The position numbers were made by a program, and so were the translations under genes. Shown here piece after piece: positions 58,228-64,000 of a stretch of DNA of 64,000 nt. Each line of letters opens with the position of its first letter. The stretch's first letter is position 1. The notes below the pieces were generated by a model, which saw only the letters and a list, made by a program, of their open reading frames with translations, did not search any database and was not told the origin of the DNA. The DNA comes from Myoxocephalus aenaeus (lineage: Eukaryota > Chordata > Actinopteri > Perciformes > Cottidae): the NCBI GenBank assembly GCA_038501785.1, contig JBAMJR010000161.1, positions 5,545,001 through 5,609,000 of the forward strand. The letters run 5' to 3'.

Positions 58228-61200
58228 ATAGAATTACCCAAAGATGCACGCTGTTACATCACCATTCTGTAACTACCGGTCTGTGTGCTTGTCCATTTGT
58301 GCGCGTCGATACAAGTATCTGGAATTACGCTTGTCTCTCTGTCTGTCTTTATCAAAACAAAATCATATTGGCTCTCCTTCGAGACATAAAGTTGCCCATG
58401 CAGTTTACTGCTGAAAGAGGTCTTCCAGCCTGGAGGTTAATCTGGGATTTGAGCGGCCGTATGAATCAGCATTAAGCCCCTGACATTGACATAATAGTGA
58501 GGTTGCGTTCTCAGACACAGTTTAACAGAGTAATGGAGATCTCATTGCTGATGTCCGTGAAGCCGGTCTGGAGGAGGCCAGATTGCTGCGGTGCTCAGTC
58601 TGCCGTCCTCATCAGTCCTGCTATCAGGAGCTGACCCCCATCCGATATCACCCAGACCTACATCTCTGTCCCTCTGACCCTTTACCGTCACCTCAATAAT
58701 GGGGAGAGGAGAGGAGCTTACCTCTCCTTAAAAGTGAAAATCGAAAAAATATATATGATATATTTTTGGGTTTTCGACACGAATGCCATTTATTCCATCA
58801 TTTCCTCAAAGGCAGAATTATTATTAATCGTAATTATAGAAAATACATTGCAAAATGGTTTCTATTTATGTTCCCCTCTGCCTGTTTTTACTATCTCTAC
58901 TACTTTGATCACACCACGACATACACAACTGTATGCATTTGGGAGAAACTCCACGTGAAATGATCCCTGGAAATGTCTTTCTGGGTGGTGCAGCTCAAAC
59001 TCAGAATCGATGCTCATGTGCTTCAGTGGGGTAATGCTACTGTATGTGGGAGCTGCAGCGATTTTCATTCCCAGAATCAATTCAGTCAGCTATGTAGAGA
59101 GATCACGAACTCGTGGACAATTATCCCGCTGATGACAAGAGTCCAATCATGGCTCGGTAATGATGCTCTGTTTTCATCCACTGTGAAAAGCATTACAATA
59201 AAAGCTATAATCACTCTCACGCAATTGCAGCCCAGCACTTTGTTTCCCTGAATGGTCTCCTACATTTACCGCAAAGGTTAAACTGGACATCCACCCTCTT
59301 GTTGTTGTTTTTTGTGTCATATCTGTGAATGGAAGGTGGATAATTTCTTAATGGGGCAATCAAACGCATTAACAGGCTTGAATCAAACTCTAGAAACATA
59401 AACTCACTATGCAACACATGAATATCCTCTCCTAAAAACAACTGAAGAGCATTGACAGAAAAACATGGGTGAACCGCCGTGACAACAATATTATAACAGT
59501 CTAACTTCTATCATTTCTAATCAAGTAGAAAATAGACCGTTACCATTCACATATTTTTACCCACATTTCGAAGTATCGAATTAGAAAAGCTGTGTAGAAA
59601 TGAAGAAATTGGATAAAACTTTCTTGCAAAAAAGTGTTTAAGCTAGCTTGAGGTGGCTGTCAATTCACATGTGTTGCAATCGCCAAAACCTCTTGACCAA
59701 GAGTTAAATCCCAAAGAGACAGTCAATCAGAAGGAGTCCTACTATTAAGTCACTTTAGACCACTTTGGAGAACAGTGGACATCTGCTATGAAGTTTGTGA
59801 GATCTGATAACGAATGCCCCTAGCTTTAATTAGCTCACAACACTGGGCATGAACATTACACCAATTATCTTTCTTCAGCCATCCACAGGGAGGAAACGCT
59901 ACCCGTTGGAGGTTCTCTATAGGGGATGCTTGGGCAGCTGCACCTCTAATTACACCTATGGGGAGAATCTCTTGGATAGCAGAATGGTCTTATTTAGGCT
60001 CATAGTGGGCAATTACCAGCCCCTGTATGCCAATGGCAATGACTGAGCATTTAGTGTTATTAAAAATACACAGCATACATATGTCCTCCTTAGAAATGTG
60101 TTCTGTGGTGAGTGACTGATACATATGAGGCTTAACCTCCTCTCAACCCTGTACCCTGTGTGTTGTGTTTAATTGCATGAATATTTCAACAGTTACTGCA
60201 AGTCTTTTCACATGTTGTATCAGCAATATCGCAAGTTTTCAAGATACCCACTTGAATTATTCATTTTAACACAACATTTTGTGCATCCTCCGTTTCAGAG
60301 TTTTGATATTGGAAAGCCCACAAGACAAATCAATGGGCTTTTACACTGAATTAATATCTAGTTTTATCCAAATTATATCAATGAAGTTCATCTTTGTTCT
60401 TTATTTCTCTTTGTAAAATATGAAACAGATCCCACACAAAGACACGCACTCAGGCATATGCTTTAATGAGTGGGCTACACACACTCCCTCTCAAAAGGTC
60501 AGTAGAAGATCTGTCTATTGTTTTCAAATTGCACATTTGGCCAAAACAACAACATGGAAAATGAAACATGATATTTCACATTTCCATACACCACATGTAA
60601 AGTTGGGGAGTTGAAATGTTAGCTGCACATTGGCTCCATACACTTATTTAAATATTTTTCCATTCAAAGTAATCAGAGATTACATTTTCAAAAAGGTCAG
60701 TTGGAATAACACAGCCCACGGCAAACTTGAGGCACACCGTTTCAGGAAGGTCCATGTTCAATAATGTATGAATGCATGCTGTTTCATTAAAATCCATCTC
60801 AATTCAACGATGTCTTTGATGAATATCCCATTACTGAGATAACCCTTTTATGCAAATAAAATGTCAGTGTTTTGACCGTTTTTTGGCCAGAATTCAGAGT
60901 GAAATGATTCAGAGCCCATTTTTTTCAGCAGGGAGGCTTTCAGACCGACTGCACCCCACAGTCGGCCTGCTCTTATAAAGCGGGATGGCACTCCGGAGCT
61001 GTTTCAGCATTACTGATGATTATTCTGCTTTCTCGTGCACTTGCATTCAAGATTGGGACAGTCACTAATTCATGATAAAGCTCATACATAATATATGTCT
61101 GTTTTTCTTTGATATAAGATGACTAACTCAGTTATTGCAAGTCAGCAAGTGATAATCGGAGTGGATTTTTAAAGCGTTTTTTTTAAATCATCAATTTTGT

Positions 61201-61441
61201 GATATTGAATTACTTGAGTTACTTGAGTGTGCTATGTGAAATGCCCCTTTACCACTTCTTGAATAATTCTTTTTCCAGGGTACTTTGCTTTAGGTCCAAT
61301 GGTATGTCAGCTTATCCATATGGATGAGCCTGCTTTTTATTTTGCCTTTCAGCTGCCATGCATGGATGACTTGGAAGAAAAGCCTCTGGAAACTCAGAAT
61401 AAAAATGAGAATGCATCGACATATGGCGTGTCAGAAATAAT
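58225..61441. other. Noncoding stretch
   Basis: No gene is supported. The part at 58430-58700 is GC-balanced and repeat-free and is a candidate for conserved noncoding sequence. A perfect octamer ATGCAAAT lies at 60850-60857. A 7-bp-stem hairpin (CCGACTG...CAGTCGG) lies near 60944-60964, just before a TATAAAG at about 60976. Confidence 0.45.
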
Positions 61442-61580
61442 ACATTTTGGGGTTTCCCGGTAGCATAGTCCTTACTGCAGCGGCCAGGGTTCATATCTGA
61501 CCCATGGCCCTTTGCTGCATGCCGTCCCCTCTTTCTTTCACCCCCCTTCCTGACTATCATCATCAAATAAAGTGGGAAAA
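61442..61580 (+). mobile_element. tRNA-derived SINE
   Basis: The head contains an A-box-like segment (TAGCATAGTCCTTACTGC, from 61461) and a B-box-like segment (GGTTCATATCT, 61488-61498), about 27 bases apart as in tRNA-type RNA polymerase III promoters. It continues CCATGGCCCTTTGCTGCATG and a pyrimidine-rich block, then CAAATAAAGTGGGAAAAATA. This order matches a SINE family common in percomorph fish as I recall it. The B box is degraded, so the copy is probably silent. Both ends are approximate. Confidence 0.75.
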
Positions 61581-62154
61581 ATATAAATATATTACATATT
61601 CATTCCAGGTGCCCTCTTAAACTTTAGATCACTGACAGGCCACTTCATATTTCCAGATTTTGCACAAAGGCAGGTTTAAAGGCCTCACCTAAAGCAGACG
61701 TCCAAAGGTCATCCCTTTGATCGAGAGGGTCATGATCTCTCCTGCTTCCCCCTGCCACTTGGCAGCTTGCCTCTTTCAGGAGCACACCTTTTTCTCTTTT
61801 TTACACCGCTGTCTTGAGCACATGGCAGCTGACACTGAAGCCACTGGCCCTTACTTGTTTGTTTTGAAAGCAGTAGTGAACTCTAACCACTGAATAAACA
61901 GAAGTAGATGCAGATGCTGAAAATATTAGAGGCACATATAAACATAAAGCATACAGTTGTTGTGACTATAAACTCAAATTCACTGAATCAGCGACATTGT
62001 TTATATAATACCGTGTCTGAAATGAAATCTGGATCGTTGTCTGGATCGTGTACCATGCCTACTACTCATTATATGAATCATTTCTGTCATATTCATTGAA
62101 TGTGCTGTAACTCTGTTACGTTATTCATTCTGTACACATGACATCTATTGCTTC
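61581..62154. other. Noncoding stretch
   Basis: No gene is supported. Confidence 0.5.
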
Positions 62155-62386
62155 TGTTCATCCGGGGAGAGGGATCCTCCTCTGTTGCTCTCCCTCAGGT
62201 TTCTTCCCTTTTTTCCCTGTGAAATGGTTTTTACTATCTTTATTTGGGGGAGTTGTTCCTGATCCGATGTGAGGTCGCGGGACAGGGATGTTATCAGTAC
62301 AGATTGTAAAGCCCTCCGAGGCAAATTTGTATTTGTGATTTTGGGATATACAAAATAAACTGAATTGAATTGAATAGTTTTGCATG
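62155..62386 (+). repeat. LINE/SINE-type 3' end of a very common teleost family
   Basis: The sequence reads GGATCCTCCTCTGTTGCTCT, GGTTTCTTCCCTTTTTTCCC, GATTGTAAAGCCCTCCGAGG and ATACAAAATAAACTGAATTG, ending in repeated GAATT units. I recall this arrangement as one of the most frequent repeats in percomorph genomes. It is noncoding. Confidence 0.75.
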
Positions 62387-64000
62387 TTTAACACTGAGCC
62401 ATATGTGAATGAACCTCAAGTTCACCCAAGTAACTTTCTTGATTGGTCAACAAGCATGTGAAAATGCAAGCAATACAATATACCTGATTGCTCCATGGTC
62501 AATTAAGGCTTAGGGGGAAGCAGATGAAATCAATGATGTTCTTCCGGAGGATTTAATGGAGAATTAGGACATGTTAGGAAATGTCCAACGTCTCCCACCA
62601 TTAAAAACTTTAAGGCTCATGCGGGACTATGTGTGTAAATAAAAGAGGGTAATAATAAGCTCCCCAGTCCTGATAATTGCAGTCAATTTAGCTATGAGTA
62701 GATGTGAGAGTGAATGGAGCTGGTGTTATCTACATGGGGCCAGCCTGTGATAGCAACGCAGAGTCCCAGGGTCCTGGGAGACTAATAACACAGTAGGATT
62801 ACTGAGCGCTCACTCTGCTTGCACCAAGGACATTTGCCAATAACAACTTTATCTGCCTCCTCCATGCGCCTTGGGTTCTGGCATTTGTAACTGCTGGAAA
62901 TTAAGAATTGCTTTGTTTCTTCTCCAAGCTGGGGATTGTTGACTGTGGCTGTAATCAAGACAAAAAAAAAAAAAAAAAGATTCTTTCAAAACCCTTTTTG
63001 ATAATACCTTGAGCAATTTCATCATGTCACTGTCATTTTGCCATGTCCTTATCAGTTGATTAATCAGGGAGAGTTGTCTGCTGAAGACAGCCAATTGAGT
63101 TCTGGAAGGATTTTCTGTGTGTTTTCATAGCAAACCTCATCCTTCACCGGATGTCATTATCACACAACCTACTAACCTATTAATAGGGGCGGACAAAGGC
63201 CTAAAAATATAGATTTGCATAGATTTGGAAATTTAACCTCCATCATTTTATGCCTCCTTACCATTCCACCTTTTCAAAATCTCTCATTATAATCTATTGT
63301 ATGTGGTTATGATGCGATATCAATACTTTTTACTGTAGCAATAATCAACATAGCATCCAATTTGAGCTTGAACAATGAGTAACATTTCTGCAGCTACTAT
63401 TGATAACTGGTGAATTGTCATTTTCCAGACAAAAAAATCACTAATATTCTGTACTTCTCGCTGTATGACAGTAAATATTTCATATGTATATCATATACTT
63501 TGGAGTTTGGGATTATTGGAATTTGTTATTTATATTTGTACAGAAAAAAAATGAATCAATAATGAAATGAACTTGTTAGTTGCAGCCCTGGCATTCAAGA
63601 AATGTAGCACCCTGAAGATGTTTTCCCTTCATGTTGTCTTAACCCTCCAAATCATCGATGTAGAAATGCGGTCTACTCTAATGGCTACATGTCAGAGTAA
63701 AGATAATAACATAATCACGTTTCCTGTAAAATACATGAACAATGTTTTGCTCTTTTCGCAAAGTGGGTCTTCTTTCCACTTCCTGCTTCTCAGGATCCAT
63801 ATTGCATACTGGTGCCAAATAACTAATGCTAAAAGGTCTCAAATTATGGCTAAGAGAAAAACAACATTGTTAACACACTTAACACCCCTGTAACACATAC
63901 TTTTACTTTGTGTATGTATCTGTGGATGTATTCTCGTTTTTATTCTATTTTATTCTATATATATTAAAAAAAGCCTCCTGTGGACAGGTGTTGGAAATTA
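62387..64000. other. Noncoding stretch to the window end
   Basis: No gene is supported. A 16-base A-run lies near 62962-62978. The 108-codon frame at 63567-63893 has no recognisable domain. Confidence 0.5.

Noticed and set aside
60944..60985. Hairpin followed by TATAAAG as a promoter or small RNA
   Set aside because: The stem is only 7 bp, and there is no leader, exon or RNA family signature.

Overview
The window is vertebrate nuclear DNA, most likely from a teleost fish and probably a percomorph. The signs are low coding density, many long CA/GT, AT and GA microsatellites, spliced eukaryotic gene structures (GT-AG introns, AATAAA signals), L2-type LINE remnants, hAT-type DNA transposon relics, solo LTRs, a tRNA-derived SINE, and several dispersed repeats I recognise from memory as widespread in percomorph genomes. 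The teleost call rests on those repeats and is an inference. Nothing bacterial or plasmid-like is present.

Host gene content is sparse. The only protein-coding locus I can support is a two-exon orphan rhodopsin-like GPCR on the minus strand (25428-26990, 319 codons plus stop after splicing). It lacks the canonical DRY, CWxP and NPxxY motifs. Three promoter-like stretches have no recognisable downstream gene: a CpG-dense segment with a CCAAT box and an RFX X-box near 7.1-7.24 kb, a TATA-type core near 20.65 kb, and a TATA-type core with a 77-codon ORF near 46.07 kb. The rest is intergenic or intronic; without transcript data I cannot tell which.

Layout. 0-7.7 kb: single-copy-looking noncoding DNA with microsatellites and the CpG/X-box promoter candidate. 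7.76-9.52 kb: an hAT element flanked by an 8-bp duplication, carrying a zinc-finger transposase remnant and a truncated copy of a small hAT-type MITE. 9.7-10.1 kb: a LINE 3' remnant bracketed by a 13-bp inverted repeat. 11.99-12.54 kb: a solo LTR with TATA box, AATAAA and 5-bp TSD. 13.3-14.3 kb: tandem minus-strand LINE relics. 14.3-25.4 kb: mostly featureless noncoding DNA. 25.4-27.0 kb: the GPCR. 27-37.4 kb: noncoding DNA and microsatellites. 37.45-37.80 kb: a second solo LTR. 39.45-39.85 kb: a short hAT element. 42.4-43.6 kb: an old dispersed repeat split by a poly(A) retrocopy with a 14-bp TSD. 47.1-47.6 kb: an old repeat fragment. 52.8-54.1 kb: a decayed L2-like LINE. 54.98-56.71 kb: a second large hAT element with perfect 8-bp TSD, whose two-exon transposase-derived gene is broken at codon 5 by a full-length copy of the same MITE seen at 8.5 kb. 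57.3-64 kb: microsatellites, a SINE and a LINE/SINE-type tail.

The clearest biological story is layered transposition. One MITE family has two nearly identical copies 47 kb apart, each inside a different hAT host element. One copy landed just after the start codon of the small spliced gene its host carries. I found no CRISPR, RNA gene or novel multi-gene system.
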